Shown here: positions 37,450 to 46,460 of the stretch, piece by piece
How the letters are laid out: every line of letters starts with the position of its first letter
Numbering within the stretch: the stretch's first letter is position 1
NCBI GenBank assembly: GCA_910574965.1
Contig: CAJTDB010000009.1
Coordinates: 50,391 to 114,390 of the forward strand
DNA length: 64,000 nucleotides
Reading direction: 5' to 3'
Source of the DNA: Lachnospiraceae bacterium
GTDB taxonomy: Bacteria > Bacillota > Clostridia > Lachnospirales > Lachnospiraceae
Made by a program: the position numbers and the translations under genes
Notes under the pieces: generated by a model
What the model was told of the DNA's origin: nothing
Seen by the model: the letters and a program-made list of their open reading frames with translations, nothing else
Databases searched by the model: none

Positions 37450-38567
37450 GAGAAGAAGGATTCACAGAAGCAGACAGGAAGGAGCGCGCCCTTCTTCTGG
37501 GGGTGGATCTCCACGATGGAGAAGATTTTGCGCGTTCCATGGAAGAGCTGAAAAGCCTGGCGGAAGCCTGCGGCATGGAAGCAGTTGGACAGGTGGTACA
37601 AAATCTGCCGAAGCTGCATCATGCGCTGTATATGGGGAAGGGAAAGCTCTTGGAGGTTCGGGAGGAGCTGGAGGATAGGCCGGCGGATGTACTGATCTTT
37701 GACCGGTCCCTGACGCCGACCCAGCTTCGGAATCTGCAGGAGCTTTTGGATTTGCCGATTCTGGATCGGACAACGCTGATTCTTATGATATTCGCGGTAC
37801 GGGCGAAGACTAGGGAGGCAAAGCTTCAGGTGGAGTCGGCCAGGCTTCAGTATGTGCTGCCGCGGCTGACAGGGATGCACAAGGCGCTCAGCCGTCAGGG
37901 CGGCGGCAGCGGACTGGCCAATAAGGGCGCAGGAGAGAAGAAGTTGGAGCTGGATCGAAGGCACATTGAGAAACGGATGTCCGAGCTTCGAAAGGAACTT
38001 CAAAAGATCGAACAGGAGCGTATTGTTCAGCGAAAAAAGCGCCAGGACAGCAGGATCCTTCGGGCAGCGCTGGTGGGCTATACCAATGCGGGAAAGTCTA
38101 CGCTGATGAACGGGATGCTGGACCGGTATACAAGGGACAGATCCAAAAAAGTGCTGGAAAAGGATATGCTGTTTGCTACTTTAGATACAACGGTACGCAG
38201 GATCCGTGTGGGATGCGGACGGGAATTTCTGCTGTCGGATACGGTAGGCTTTATTCATCAGCTTCCTGCAGGACTGGTGAAAGCATTTCGGTCTACGTTG
38301 GAAGAGGCGAAAGAGGCGGATTTACTGCTGCATGTGCTGGATTATTCCGACGAATCCTATCGCAGGCAGCGGGAAGTAACAGAGGAAACGCTTCGGGATC
38401 TGGGCGCAGGAGACATACCGGTCATTTATGTATACAATAAGGCAGATCTTTGTATGGAAGAAGAACAGCTCCCTCTGATCCGGGGGAACCGAATCTATCT
38501 GTCGGCAAAGTCGGGAGCAGGTATCCCGGAGTTAGCGGAGATGATTCTTGCAAATGTGCATGGATGA
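37446..38567 (+). CDS. hflX: GTPase HflX
   Basis: 373 residues from GTG 37446, which overlaps the DUF362 stop and has GGAGGGG upstream. The N-terminal domain shows LHHALYMGKGKLLEV and DRTTLILMIFAVRAKTREAK; the GTPase domain has ALVGYTNAGKSTLMN (P-loop), LFATLDTTVRR, LSDTVGFIHQLP and VYNKAD. HflX splits or rescues stalled and heat-stressed ribosomes. The protein is somewhat shorter than usual at the C-terminus. Confidence 0.95.
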   Translation: MREEGFTEADRKERALLLGVDLHDGEDFARSMEELKSLAEACGMEAVGQVVQNLPKLHHALYMGKGKLLEVREELEDRPADVLIFDRSLTPTQLRNLQELLDLPILDRTTLILMIFAVRAKTREAKLQVESARLQYVLPRLTGMHKALSRQGGGSGLANKGAGEKKLELDRRHIEKRMSELRKELQKIEQERIVQRKKRQDSRILRAALVGYTNAGKSTLMNGMLDRYTRDRSKKVLEKDMLFATLDTTVRRIRVGCGREFLLSDTVGFIHQLPAGLVKAFRSTLEEAKEADLLLHVLDYSDESYRRQREVTEETLRDLGAGDIPVIYVYNKADLCMEEEQLPLIRGNRIYLSAKSGAGIPELAEMILANVHG

Positions 38568-38589
38568 AAAGCAGAAACAGGAGGAAAAG

Positions 38590-39117
38590 ATGGAGATCAG
38601 AAAAGCATCCGGAAGGGATCTGCGGTGGATGAAAAAGACCTATATAGAAGCATTTCCCAGGTCGGAGCGGAAGTCTTTTAGACTTATGAAAGGGAAAGCA
38701 AAACAGGGTGTGATGGAATTTCTTATAATTCTGGAGAAACACCAGCCTGTGGGAATTGCCATTACTGTACTGCACCAGGATCTGGTGCTTCTGGATTATT
38801 TTGCCATACACAGGTCATGCAGGGGAAAGGGATATGGTTCAAAGGCGCTTAAGCTTTTGCGGGAACGGTATGAGAACAGAAGATTTCTGCTGGAGATTGA
38901 ACTTCCGGAAGAGGATGTGCCGAATCAGGCAAAGCGGCTGAAACGGAAAGAATTTTATTTGAGAAATGGGATGCAGGAGACGGGCATAAAGGTCTGTGTG
39001 TTTCAGGTTCCTATGGAAGTGCTGACCGACGGCAGGCCGTTTACCTATGAGGAGTACCACGGAATCTACAGGGATTCCATCGGAACAGTATTTGCCAGAA
39101 AAGTTACAAGGCTGTAA
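38590..39117 (+). CDS. GNAT-family N-acetyltransferase
   Basis: 175 residues. LDYFAIHRSCRGKGYGSKAL is the acetyl-CoA pyrophosphate loop region and FYLRNGMQETGIK the late strand. Substrate unknown. ATG 38590 follows AGGAGGAAAAG; an earlier in-frame ATG overlaps hflX and lacks a ribosome site. Confidence 0.85.
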   Translation: MEIRKASGRDLRWMKKTYIEAFPRSERKSFRLMKGKAKQGVMEFLIILEKHQPVGIAITVLHQDLVLLDYFAIHRSCRGKGYGSKALKLLRERYENRRFLLEIELPEEDVPNQAKRLKRKEFYLRNGMQETGIKVCVFQVPMEVLTDGRPFTYEEYHGIYRDSIGTVFARKVTRL

Positions 39118-39146
39118 GAGCCTGGATGCAGGAGGGAAGGCAGGCA

Positions 39147-39932
39147 ATGAGGAGAAGAAGAAAGCGGATCATGAAAGTAGGAGGCGTCCTGGTGAAGAGC
39201 AGGAGCCAGTTAGACGGCATTCGGGAAAGCGGAAAGATTAATACAGAGGTTCTGGACTATGTGGAACAGCACATCCGCCCAGGGATTTCCACAGCCGAGA
39301 TTGATAGCTGGGTTTATGATCTGACTGCAAAAAGGGGCGCGGTGCCGGCCCCGCTGAATTATGAAGGATTTCCAAAGAGTGTGTGCACTTCCCTGAACAG
39401 TGCGGTATGTCACGGGATTCCGGATGAGCAGACGATCCTGAAAGAAGGAGATATTATCAATGTAGATGTATCAACTTGCTATCAGGGGTTTTATTCGGAT
39501 GCATCCCGGATGTTCTGCATCGGGGCAGTGAGCGAAGATAAGAGGCGTCTGGTTCAGACAGCAAAGGAAGCGATTCGGGTAGGGCTTATGGAAGTGAAGC
39601 CCTGGAAACCCATCGGAGATATGGGACATGCCGTACATATGTTCGTGGAGAGCCAGGGGTATACCGTCGTGGAAAATATCGGCGGACACGGTGTGGGACT
39701 GGAATTTCACGAAGATCCATGGGTAGGCTATGCGGTGCCGAAGGGAAGCGGAGAGATTATGCTGCCGGGTATGGTATTTACGATAGAACCTATGGTGAAT
39801 ATGGGTACGGCGGACTGTTATGTAGATGAAAGCAACGGATGGACCGTCTATACAGAGGACGGGATGCCGTCGGCTCAGTGGGAAGTGACTGTGGCGGTAA
39901 CAGAGAACGGGTATGAGATTATGTCCCGGTAA
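39147..39932 (+). CDS. map: Methionine aminopeptidase, type I
   Basis: About 261 residues. It removes the initiator Met. The metal ligands are in DIINVDVSTCYQGFYSDASR (two Asp), ENIGGHGVGLEFHE (His), MVFTIEPM (Glu) and SAQWEVTVAV (Glu). ATG 39147 or ATG 39126 could be used; GGAGGG favours 39147. A basic stretch RRRRKR at the N-terminus is unusual for the family. Confidence 0.93.
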   Translation: MRRRRKRIMKVGGVLVKSRSQLDGIRESGKINTEVLDYVEQHIRPGISTAEIDSWVYDLTAKRGAVPAPLNYEGFPKSVCTSLNSAVCHGIPDEQTILKEGDIINVDVSTCYQGFYSDASRMFCIGAVSEDKRRLVQTAKEAIRVGLMEVKPWKPIGDMGHAVHMFVESQGYTVVENIGGHGVGLEFHEDPWVGYAVPKGSGEIMLPGMVFTIEPMVNMGTADCYVDESNGWTVYTEDGMPSAQWEVTVAVTENGYEIMSR

Positions 39933-39969
39933 GAATGAGCACATAGGATGCGGAAAGGAGTATGCGCAG

Positions 39970-41121
39970 ATGGAGTATACGTATCCGGAATATTTATATG
40001 ATTTTCAGTGTGAGGCATCGGACTGCAAGGATACTTGCTGCGCCGGATGGAAGATTGTAATCGATCCGGTATCCCTGAAAAAATACAAGAATCATCCGGG
40101 TTTTTTTGGAAATCGGCTTAAAAATTCCATTGACTGGGAGAAGGGGATGTTCGATCAGTATAATGGACGATGTACATTTTTAAACGAGGAAAATCTGTGT
40201 GATATTTATGCGGAGGCAGGGGAGGAGATGCTTTGTAAAACCTGCACCCGTTATCCAAGGCATTATGAGGAATTTGAGAATCTGCGGGAGATCTCCCTGT
40301 CTTTGTCCTGTCCGGCGGCAGCGAAGCTGGTATTGGGGCATAAGGAAAAACTGATCTTTCTGAATGAATACCGGGAGACACCGGAGGAAGAGTATGAACA
40401 GTTTGACTTTTTTCTGTTTACAAAATTAAATGAGATCCGCGATTATTTTTATGAGGTAATTCAGAATCGGGAATGGACGATACCTTTCCGTACGGCGCTT
40501 TTGCTGTCCACAGCCCATGATCTTCAAAAGCGGGTGGACCGGGAACAGCTCTATGGAGTAGACGATCTTCTGAAGCGATACAGGACGCCGCATTTTCAGA
40601 AAACGGCAGAGAAAAAATTTGCTGCCTTTCAGGGACAGGGCGTGAAGATGCGCACCCAGCGGCGGAAGCTCTGGCAGAGGCTCTATCGTCTGGAAGTGCT
40701 TCGTCCCCGCTGGCGGGAATATATGAAAAAGCAGGAGGAGCTTTTGTACCGGGATCTGTCCCAGGAGGAATATGAGGCGGCATGGAAAGAATTTGCCGCA
40801 GGCGACGGTTGCCGGGATGTGGAATATGAGCAACTGTTTATGTATTATCTGTTTGGCTCGCTCTGCGGTGCGGTTTATGACGGGGACCTGTTCAGCAAAG
40901 TGAAAGTGGCAGCGGTTCATGTACTGCTTCTTCGGGAACTGGCGTTCGGCGCATGGCTGTCTAAGGGGAAAGCTTTTGTCTTTGAAGACCAGATCGAGCT
41001 GGTGCACCGTTATGCCCGTGAAACAGAGCACTCGGAACCGAATATAGAGGCGCTGGAATGTATGGCGGCGGAGGAAGAGGAATTTTCTCTGGAAGCGCTT
41101 CTGACAGGCGTGCTGGGATAA
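39970..41121 (+). CDS. FliB-like protein (flagellin lysine N-methylase family)
   Basis: 383 residues. The family's cysteine blocks are clear: CEASDCKDTCCAGWKIVID, RCTFLNEENLCDIY and LCKTCTRYPRHYEEFE, enough to bind an iron-sulfur cluster. FliB methylates lysines on flagellin. No flagellin or motility gene is present here, so the substrate may be flagellin elsewhere in the genome or another surface protein. AAAGGAG lies ten bases before ATG 39970. Confidence 0.82.
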   Translation: MEYTYPEYLYDFQCEASDCKDTCCAGWKIVIDPVSLKKYKNHPGFFGNRLKNSIDWEKGMFDQYNGRCTFLNEENLCDIYAEAGEEMLCKTCTRYPRHYEEFENLREISLSLSCPAAAKLVLGHKEKLIFLNEYRETPEEEYEQFDFFLFTKLNEIRDYFYEVIQNREWTIPFRTALLLSTAHDLQKRVDREQLYGVDDLLKRYRTPHFQKTAEKKFAAFQGQGVKMRTQRRKLWQRLYRLEVLRPRWREYMKKQEELLYRDLSQEEYEAAWKEFAAGDGCRDVEYEQLFMYYLFGSLCGAVYDGDLFSKVKVAAVHVLLLRELAFGAWLSKGKAFVFEDQIELVHRYARETEHSEPNIEALECMAAEEEEFSLEALLTGVLG

Positions 41122-41193
41122 AGAGGAATATCAAACAATGCATCTGCCTGAACAGATACCAATACAGGCAGGAAAAGAAAAGGAGTGGAAACG

Positions 41194-42180
41194 ATGAGTA
41201 TCAGAATCGGAATTTTAGGCTATGGAAATCTGGGACGGGGCGTGGAATGTGCCCTTCGCCAGAATCCGGATATGGAGCTTGCGGCGGTCTTTACAAGAAG
41301 GGAGCCGAAGGAGGTAAAGATTCTGACAGAAACGGCCGGTGTATGTCAGATCAGCGAGATTGAACAGTGGAAAGATCGAATCGATGTGCTGATTCTATGC
41401 GGGGGAAGCGCTACGGATCTGCCGGTACAGACGCCGGAGTATGCGAAGCTGTTCCATGTGGTGGACAGTTTTGATACCCATGCGCGCATACCGGAGCATT
41501 TTGCGGCAGTGGATGCATCGGCAAAGGCGGCGGAGAAGACGGCTGTTATCTCGGTGGGCTGGGATCCAGGTATGTTTTCCCTTAACCGTATGTATGCAAA
41601 TGCAATTCTGCCGGAAGGAAAAGATTATACGTTCTGGGGCAAAGGCGTAAGTCAGGGACATTCGGATGCCATCCGCCGGATCGACGGAGTCAAAGACGGC
41701 AAACAGTATACGATTCCTGTAAAAGAAGCACTGGAGGCGGTGCGAAACGGGGAGGATCCGGAGCTTACCACCCGTCAGAAGCATACGAGAGAGTGTTATG
41801 TGGTGCTGGAAGACGGAGCGGATGCGGCGAAAGTAGAACAGCAGATTAAGACCATGCCGAATTATTTTGCCGATTATGATACAACTGTGCATGTAATCAG
41901 TGAGGAAGAGCTGAAAAGGGATCACAGCGGGATTCCCCATGGCGGTTTTGTGCTTCGAAGCGGCGTGACCGGCTGGGAAAAAGAGCACAGGCATCTGATC
42001 GAATACCAACTGAAGCTGGATTCCAATCCGGAATTTACGTCCAGCGTTATCGTTGCCTATGCAAGAGCGGCCTATCGGATGGCATCAGAAGGGCAGTTCG
42101 GCTGTAAGACGGTGTTCGATATCCCGCCGGCGTATTTAAGCCCAAAGAGCGGGGAAGAGCTGAGAGCTTCCATGCTGTAA
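41194..42180 (+). CDS. ddh: meso-Diaminopimelate dehydrogenase
   Basis: 328 residues. It makes meso-diaminopimelate in one NADPH-dependent step from tetrahydrodipicolinate. IGILGYGNLGRGVECAL is the nucleotide-binding loop; DSFDTHARIPEHF, SVGWDPGMFSLNR and WGKGVSQGHSDAIRRI are family blocks. AAAAGGAG precedes ATG 41194. A terminator follows directly. Confidence 0.95.
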   Translation: MSIRIGILGYGNLGRGVECALRQNPDMELAAVFTRREPKEVKILTETAGVCQISEIEQWKDRIDVLILCGGSATDLPVQTPEYAKLFHVVDSFDTHARIPEHFAAVDASAKAAEKTAVISVGWDPGMFSLNRMYANAILPEGKDYTFWGKGVSQGHSDAIRRIDGVKDGKQYTIPVKEALEAVRNGEDPELTTRQKHTRECYVVLEDGADAAKVEQQIKTMPNYFADYDTTVHVISEEELKRDHSGIPHGGFVLRSGVTGWEKEHRHLIEYQLKLDSNPEFTSSVIVAYARAAYRMASEGQFGCKTVFDIPPAYLSPKSGEELRASML

Positions 42181-42195
42181 CATTCGGATGAGAAA

Positions 42196-42220
42196 GGGGC
42201 GCGATCGCGCCCCTGTTTTA
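42196..42220. terminator. Terminator between ddh and the convergent lipoprotein gene
   Basis: A perfect palindrome GGGGCGCGATCGCGCCCC (42196-42213) followed by TGTTTT. Confidence 0.8.
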
Positions 42221-43996
42221 CTGATTGGCCAGCCAGTCTGCAAAATGTTCCCGGATCACCGCAAAGGGTGCAGGTCCGAAGTCCAAGAGAAATGTATGGA
42301 AATCTTTTGGCTGAAAAGCATCTTTTAACAGATTCTCTGCATTTTCTCTCATTTCTGTAATCTCCAAATATCCCACATAATATTTCATATAATTAGCAGG
42401 ATCTTCGCAGACGATCTGATAGATCTGTTTTGTGGCTTCCGGATTGTCCATGCCTATGGCCTGCTTGAGAAATACACCAAGCTCTTCCATGGTCATGCCT
42501 TCATAGTTGACCTGATAATCCACAAGGGCATAGAGGGCCAGATAGACGGATTCATTCAGAGCCAGAAATTCTGCCAATTCCGGCTGGATGCCGTCTTCCC
42601 AGCCGTAGGCAAGATACTGGACATAGGTCGCCCAGCCCTCCACATAACAGGAAAAGCTCATAAGGGCGCGCAGCCGGCTTGCGTTGACCTGGTTGAAGTA
42701 GTTGCACTGGTACAGATGTCCGGGATAGCCTTCGTGGGCCATAACCGTGTAAATATCTTCGCTTACAGATACCGAAGACTGGTTGATGTAAATGTAATTC
42801 TCGTTTTGAGAATCAATGGGCGGGGTCAGATAAAAAGCGGGACTTGAAAATTCTTCCAGTGCCTCCGGAAGCATACGGATTTCATAGGAGCACGCGGACA
42901 TTTCCGGAAACTGTGTCAGCAGCTTTTCCTGCAGATCCAAAAGGGCTTCCGCCGGATCGTCGATGGGAGGCTGATAGGAGTAGATGTCTCTGGATAACTG
43001 CGGATGCTCCTCAAGGAGTTCAAAGGCGCGGCTGAGTTCGGACTGCATTCGTCCGGCAATGGCGTTTTGAAGGCTTCTGGGGCTTTTGTAAGATGTATAG
43101 GTGGAAGAATTCAGGAGGTATTCGTAGTATTTTTTTCCGTCGGGCAGTGCGGAGACTCCGACCGGAAGTGCAAGGTGACCTTTCAGCTCCTTTAGTCCTT
43201 CGGTCAGAAGCGTATAAGCGTCGGTAAAATCTGTTTTTAATATTTCTTCATTTTGTTCAATGTAAGCGGTGCGTTCTTCCTCTGTCAGATCCGGAAGGGT
43301 GTCAAGGCGGCTCTGAAAGGTTTCCATCATCATGCCTTTTTCCGGTTCGTCCAAATAGATTCGGCAGGAATCTATGATGCCGTCAATGGTCAGATCCGAC
43401 AGGAAAATACCGGCTTCTGTCTGAAGCTGTACATATTCCAATAACTGGGAGTAGCATTCATCCAGATCTGCAAGGAGCGCCAGATAGTGATCCACATCCT
43501 CCTGATTGCGAAAGCTGTATTCGGCCAGGATGATCGGAAGTTCCACCTGCATACCGCTGACGGAAGAGAAGGGATAATCGTAGAGACTGAATGGCTCGCC
43601 TTCCTTTTCGGTCTCTAAATATGCCGTCAGGATATCATAGTCGTTCTGAAGATTTGGGCTGAGGGCATTCCGGTCGATGGACTGCAGCTCCTTGTAAGAA
43701 TCCAAAAGGTCGGCATAGTTGTCTTTGATGCCCTGAAGGCTGTAGTCGCCCAGCGTCTCTGGAAATTCGGTAATGCCGTAGTTCTCCGGATGGGAGAGCG
43801 TAGAGTGCATCATCAATCCGGAACTGGTGACTGTGTCATAAAAAAGATCGTCAATGATCTGTTCAAATCGTTCCTGGTCGGTATTTTCTGCGGTTTCGGA
43901 AGTCTCCGGGGAAGGAGCGGTTCCGGGCCGGGAGGCACAGCCGCCGATCAGAAGCGAGGCGGACAGAAGGATAGAAAGGATACGTCTGGTCTGCAT
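42218..43996 (-). CDS. DUF885 lipoprotein, putative metallopeptidase
   Basis: 592 residues from ATG 43996 (CGGAGGAA upstream). A lipoprotein signal SILLSASLLIGGC ends in a cysteine at about residue 20, followed by an acidic Ser/Thr/Glu linker. The large helical body fits DUF885, with the HExxH-like zinc motif VMAHEGYPGHLYQ and a later FSCYVEGWATY, which would supply the third ligand. It is probably an exported peptidase. Its promoter (44075-44103) is one copy of a 59-bp duplicated segment. Confidence 0.85.
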   Translation of the reverse strand: MQTRRILSILLSASLLIGGCASRPGTAPSPETSETAENTDQERFEQIIDDLFYDTVTSSGLMMHSTLSHPENYGITEFPETLGDYSLQGIKDNYADLLDSYKELQSIDRNALSPNLQNDYDILTAYLETEKEGEPFSLYDYPFSSVSGMQVELPIILAEYSFRNQEDVDHYLALLADLDECYSQLLEYVQLQTEAGIFLSDLTIDGIIDSCRIYLDEPEKGMMMETFQSRLDTLPDLTEEERTAYIEQNEEILKTDFTDAYTLLTEGLKELKGHLALPVGVSALPDGKKYYEYLLNSSTYTSYKSPRSLQNAIAGRMQSELSRAFELLEEHPQLSRDIYSYQPPIDDPAEALLDLQEKLLTQFPEMSACSYEIRMLPEALEEFSSPAFYLTPPIDSQNENYIYINQSSVSVSEDIYTVMAHEGYPGHLYQCNYFNQVNASRLRALMSFSCYVEGWATYVQYLAYGWEDGIQPELAEFLALNESVYLALYALVDYQVNYEGMTMEELGVFLKQAIGMDNPEATKQIYQIVCEDPANYMKYYVGYLEITEMRENAENLLKDAFQPKDFHTFLLDFGPAPFAVIREHFADWLANQ

Positions 43997-44047
43997 AGAA
44001 ATTCCTCCGTCATGTGGAAAAGTTGTCATACTACCGGACGTCCGCAG

Positions 44048-44106
44048 GGGGCTGGGTGTATGAGTCATGCATTCATTATAGTAGATTTTGCAAAAAGATG
44101 CAAACA
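44048..44106 (-). promoter_or_regulatory. Duplicated 59-bp segment, copy 1, with promoter of the lipoprotein gene
   Basis: 57 of 59 bases match 44483-44541. On the minus strand it holds TTGCAT (44103-44098) and TATAAT (44080-44075) with 17 bases between, pointing to the DUF885 gene. Confidence 0.8.
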
Positions 44107-44178
44107 GATCACATGTGAGATTGTAAAGTGTATGTAGTTGATCATTTGTTCGATATTGAAGGACTGGATAACTTATGC

Positions 44179-44184
44179 TATACT
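44179..44184 (+). promoter_or_regulatory. -10 box of the small toxin-like gene
   Basis: TATACT is 17 bases after TTGAAG (44156-44161). The predicted start is near 44191, about 40 bases before the GTG at 44231. Confidence 0.6.
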
Positions 44185-44230
44185 GGTTGCGTTGTCATAC
44201 CCTAGACCGACATGGGAAGGGGGTGAGGAT

Positions 44231-44326
44231 GTGGACCTGTTTCTATCTCTTTTAGTCACGGTTGTGGGTGGTGTAATTTGCCATTATGTCATCAAGTGGT
44301 TAGACTGTGATCATCATGACAACTAG
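44231..44326 (+). CDS. Small hydrophobic peptide, putative type I toxin
   Basis: 31 residues from GTG 44231, with AAGGGGGTGAGG upstream. The peptide is one membrane segment (FLSLLVTVVGGVICHYVI) followed by a polar tail KWLDCDHHDN. This is the shape of Fst-like type I toxins. It is followed by a terminator shared with an antisense promoter. Toxicity is inferred from form and context only. Confidence 0.6.
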   Translation: MDLFLSLLVTVVGGVICHYVIKWLDCDHHDN

Positions 44327-44329
44327 CCC

Positions 44330-44402
44330 GAAATAAAAGACCCTCGGACTCGCATTCCGGGGGTCTTTGTGAGTATGTGGATATATTCCCATCTCTTTGC
44401 CT
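44330..44402 (-). ncRNA. Candidate antitoxin small RNA
   Basis: A promoter on the minus strand, TTGCAT (44437-44432) and TATAAT (44414-44409) spaced by 17 bases, would start near 44402. The hairpin 44336-44347/44357-44368 followed by TTTTATTT ends it, giving an RNA of about 70 bases complementary to the toxin 3' region. Convergent genes sharing a terminator are the layout of the Fst/RNAII system. Confidence 0.5.
44336..44368. terminator. Terminator shared by the toxin-like gene and its antisense RNA
   Basis: AAAGACCCTCGG pairs with CCGGGGGTCTTT around a nine-base loop (one G-T pair). T residues follow best on the minus strand. Confidence 0.75.
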
Positions 44403-44482
44403 ACAGGCATTATAGCATATGCGGTTTCAAAATGCAATATGCACCTCTCTTGGCTTTTAGCCCCTGCTTTTCCGGTATGATA

Positions 44483-44541
44483 GGGGCTGGGTGTATGAGT
44501 CATGCTTTCATTATAGAAGATTTTGCAAAAAGATGCAAACA
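44483..44541 (-). promoter_or_regulatory. Duplicated 59-bp segment, copy 2, with minus-strand promoter
   Basis: Near-identical to 44048-44106, including TTGCAT (44538-44533) and TATAAT (44515-44510). It reads leftward into the toxin-antitoxin region with no protein gene directly after it, so it may give a longer antisense transcript. Confidence 0.6.
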
Positions 44542-44659
44542 CTGTTGTTGAAAGGAAAAAATCATGATATAGTAAGACTGTTGTACGCTGCCTTGCGGCA
44601 GCAGGAAGACAAAAGGCCAAATAATTTACTTAAGACATGAAAAGAAAGCAGGAACAGAT

Positions 44660-45484
44660 ATGATACAGGATATTGCACCAAAGGAATACAACAACCATTA
44701 TGAAGAACAGCTTCCGGAGCCGCAGGACTGGCTGCTTGTCTACCAGAAGGGAAATGTGCTCTGCCGTTTTTCGGGAGGGAAGATCAGCTATCCGAAAGTG
44801 AAGGAAGTCACCGGAGAAGGGCTTTCGATGACCTACCTTTTTACCATCAGCGGCGAGCGGTTTTTTCTGCTGAAAAGTGATTTAGAAGGACTTGAGGGCT
44901 ATGGATGGGAGAAGCCTTTGATCTTCCGCAATGCGGATCCGAAATATCTGGGCTTTGCAGGCATCACCGGGCAACAGTTGGATGACTGGTACCGGGCAAA
45001 CCGCTTCTGCGGCTGCTGCGGTTCTCCCATGGTGCCGGACCATGCAGAGCGGATGGTTCGCTGTGCGCGCTGCGGCAATATGGTCTATCCAAAGATCTGT
45101 CCGGGAGTGATTACAGCAGTGACGGATGGGAACCGGCTGCTTCTGACAAAGTATGCCCATCGTCCGGGGGCAGTCAACTATGCATTGGTGGCGGGTTTTA
45201 CAGAGATTGGCGAGACGCTGGAAGAGACCGTCCGAAGAGAAGTGATGGAAGAAGTAGGACTGAAAGTCAAAAACATTCGCTACTATAAGAGCCAGCCCTG
45301 GTCCTTTTCCTCCACGCTGCTGTGCGGTTTTTATTGCGAAGTGGACGGAAGCACCGAGGTGAGACTGGATACAGAGGAACTGGCAGTGGCACAGTGGTTT
45401 GAGCGGGAGGATATCCCTCTGGAGGACGACGGAGTCAGCCTGACCAGAGAGATGATCCATATGTTTAAGACGGGGAAGCAGTAG
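44660..45484 (+). CDS. nudC: NAD+ diphosphatase / NudC-type Nudix hydrolase
   Basis: 274 residues. A zinc ribbon (CGCCGSP...CARCGNMVYP) lies between the N-terminal domain and the Nudix domain. The Nudix box reads GFTEIGETLEETVRREVMEE, and the nearby SQPWSFSSTL resembles the NudC signature SQPWPFP. It cleaves NAD(H) to NMN and AMP and can remove NAD caps from RNA. The 3' end overlaps the convergent WYL gene by 20 bases. Confidence 0.9.
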   Translation: MIQDIAPKEYNNHYEEQLPEPQDWLLVYQKGNVLCRFSGGKISYPKVKEVTGEGLSMTYLFTISGERFFLLKSDLEGLEGYGWEKPLIFRNADPKYLGFAGITGQQLDDWYRANRFCGCCGSPMVPDHAERMVRCARCGNMVYPKICPGVITAVTDGNRLLLTKYAHRPGAVNYALVAGFTEIGETLEETVRREVMEEVGLKVKNIRYYKSQPWSFSSTLLCGFYCEVDGSTEVRLDTEELAVAQWFEREDIPLEDDGVSLTREMIHMFKTGKQ

Positions 45485-46457
45485 TGTGATCGGAGAAAAG
45501 CTCCATCTGCCGTTTCAGACGTGCCTGTATCTGGCGGAGAAAAGACGGCGGACCGGTTACCCGGACTGCAGGGCCAAAGGAGAGGATCTCGATCAGAAGT
45601 TCCGTTTCCATAGAGCTGTTATAATAGATGAGGCATTCCCAAGTGTCCTCATCTATTTTTTTGGTCTTTTTCTTATAGTTTGAAAAATGCAGCATCGTTC
45701 GTTCCAGAGCATTTCTCTGATTTTTAATCAGCAGACGAACCGGTTCATGGTAGTAGGACCTTTGGATGAGCGACTCAAAGGAGACTTCTTTTTCAAAACA
45801 GTCAGGCAGAAGGGACACGTCGGTAATTCCCCGCACATTGAGCGTGCAGATCCAGGAAGTATGCGTTTTCCTTTTTTGAAGTGCCAGCAGACGAAAGCGG
45901 TCATTTTTCTCTGAATACTCTAACTTCAGGGGCAGGTATTGATGGGTGATGCGGTTTCCTTTTTCAGAATGATAGGAAATGGCTGCATACTGATGGCCGG
46001 TAACTGCCGCAAGGAGCGTTCGAAAATGCTTTTGGTAGGAGGGGCTGTCATAAGGATCGCCGTCTGCATAACGGTCAAAGTAGTGAAAATCCTCCGTCCG
46101 CCAGAGAAGTTCGGCGTCTTCTGTAAACTGCCGGAGCGCGGAAATCTCTTCCTCGGTAAAAAACAGGCAGAACCGGCTGTCCTGAAGAAGCGTTTTCAGC
46201 CAGGAGCGCTGCAGGCGGGTAAAAGGCATTGCTCTGTGGGCCCCGGTCCGCGCCCGGAAACCTTCGTCTTCTTTGTCCAGCAGGTTCCATTCCCCATCTG
46301 TCAGCCGGGGCAGAAGATAAAGTCCGCTCTCTAAGAAGCCATGGGCTTTGCAGATCTGCTCCATTTCCTTTCGGGTTATGGGATGGGCTTCTGCTTCCGT
46401 CAGGATGCGGTCGATAATCTGATAGTAGCAGCCATAGATTTCTGAAAAAAGTTCCAT
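45465..46457 (-). CDS. WYL-domain regulator-like protein
   Basis: 330 residues. The central and C-terminal parts fit WYL proteins: YAAISYHSEKGNRITHQYLPLKLEYSEKNDRFRLLAL (WYL-type beta barrel), then a C-terminal extension. A DNA-binding helix-turn-helix at the N-terminus is less clear than in YafY-type proteins. It starts four bases after the other WYL gene ends, so the two are co-expressed and may act as a pair. Confidence 0.75.
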   Translation of the reverse strand: MELFSEIYGCYYQIIDRILTEAEAHPITRKEMEQICKAHGFLESGLYLLPRLTDGEWNLLDKEDEGFRARTGAHRAMPFTRLQRSWLKTLLQDSRFCLFFTEEEISALRQFTEDAELLWRTEDFHYFDRYADGDPYDSPSYQKHFRTLLAAVTGHQYAAISYHSEKGNRITHQYLPLKLEYSEKNDRFRLLALQKRKTHTSWICTLNVRGITDVSLLPDCFEKEVSFESLIQRSYYHEPVRLLIKNQRNALERTMLHFSNYKKKTKKIDEDTWECLIYYNSSMETELLIEILSFGPAVRVTGPPSFLRQIQARLKRQMELFSDHTTASPS

Positions 46458-46460
46458 GTG

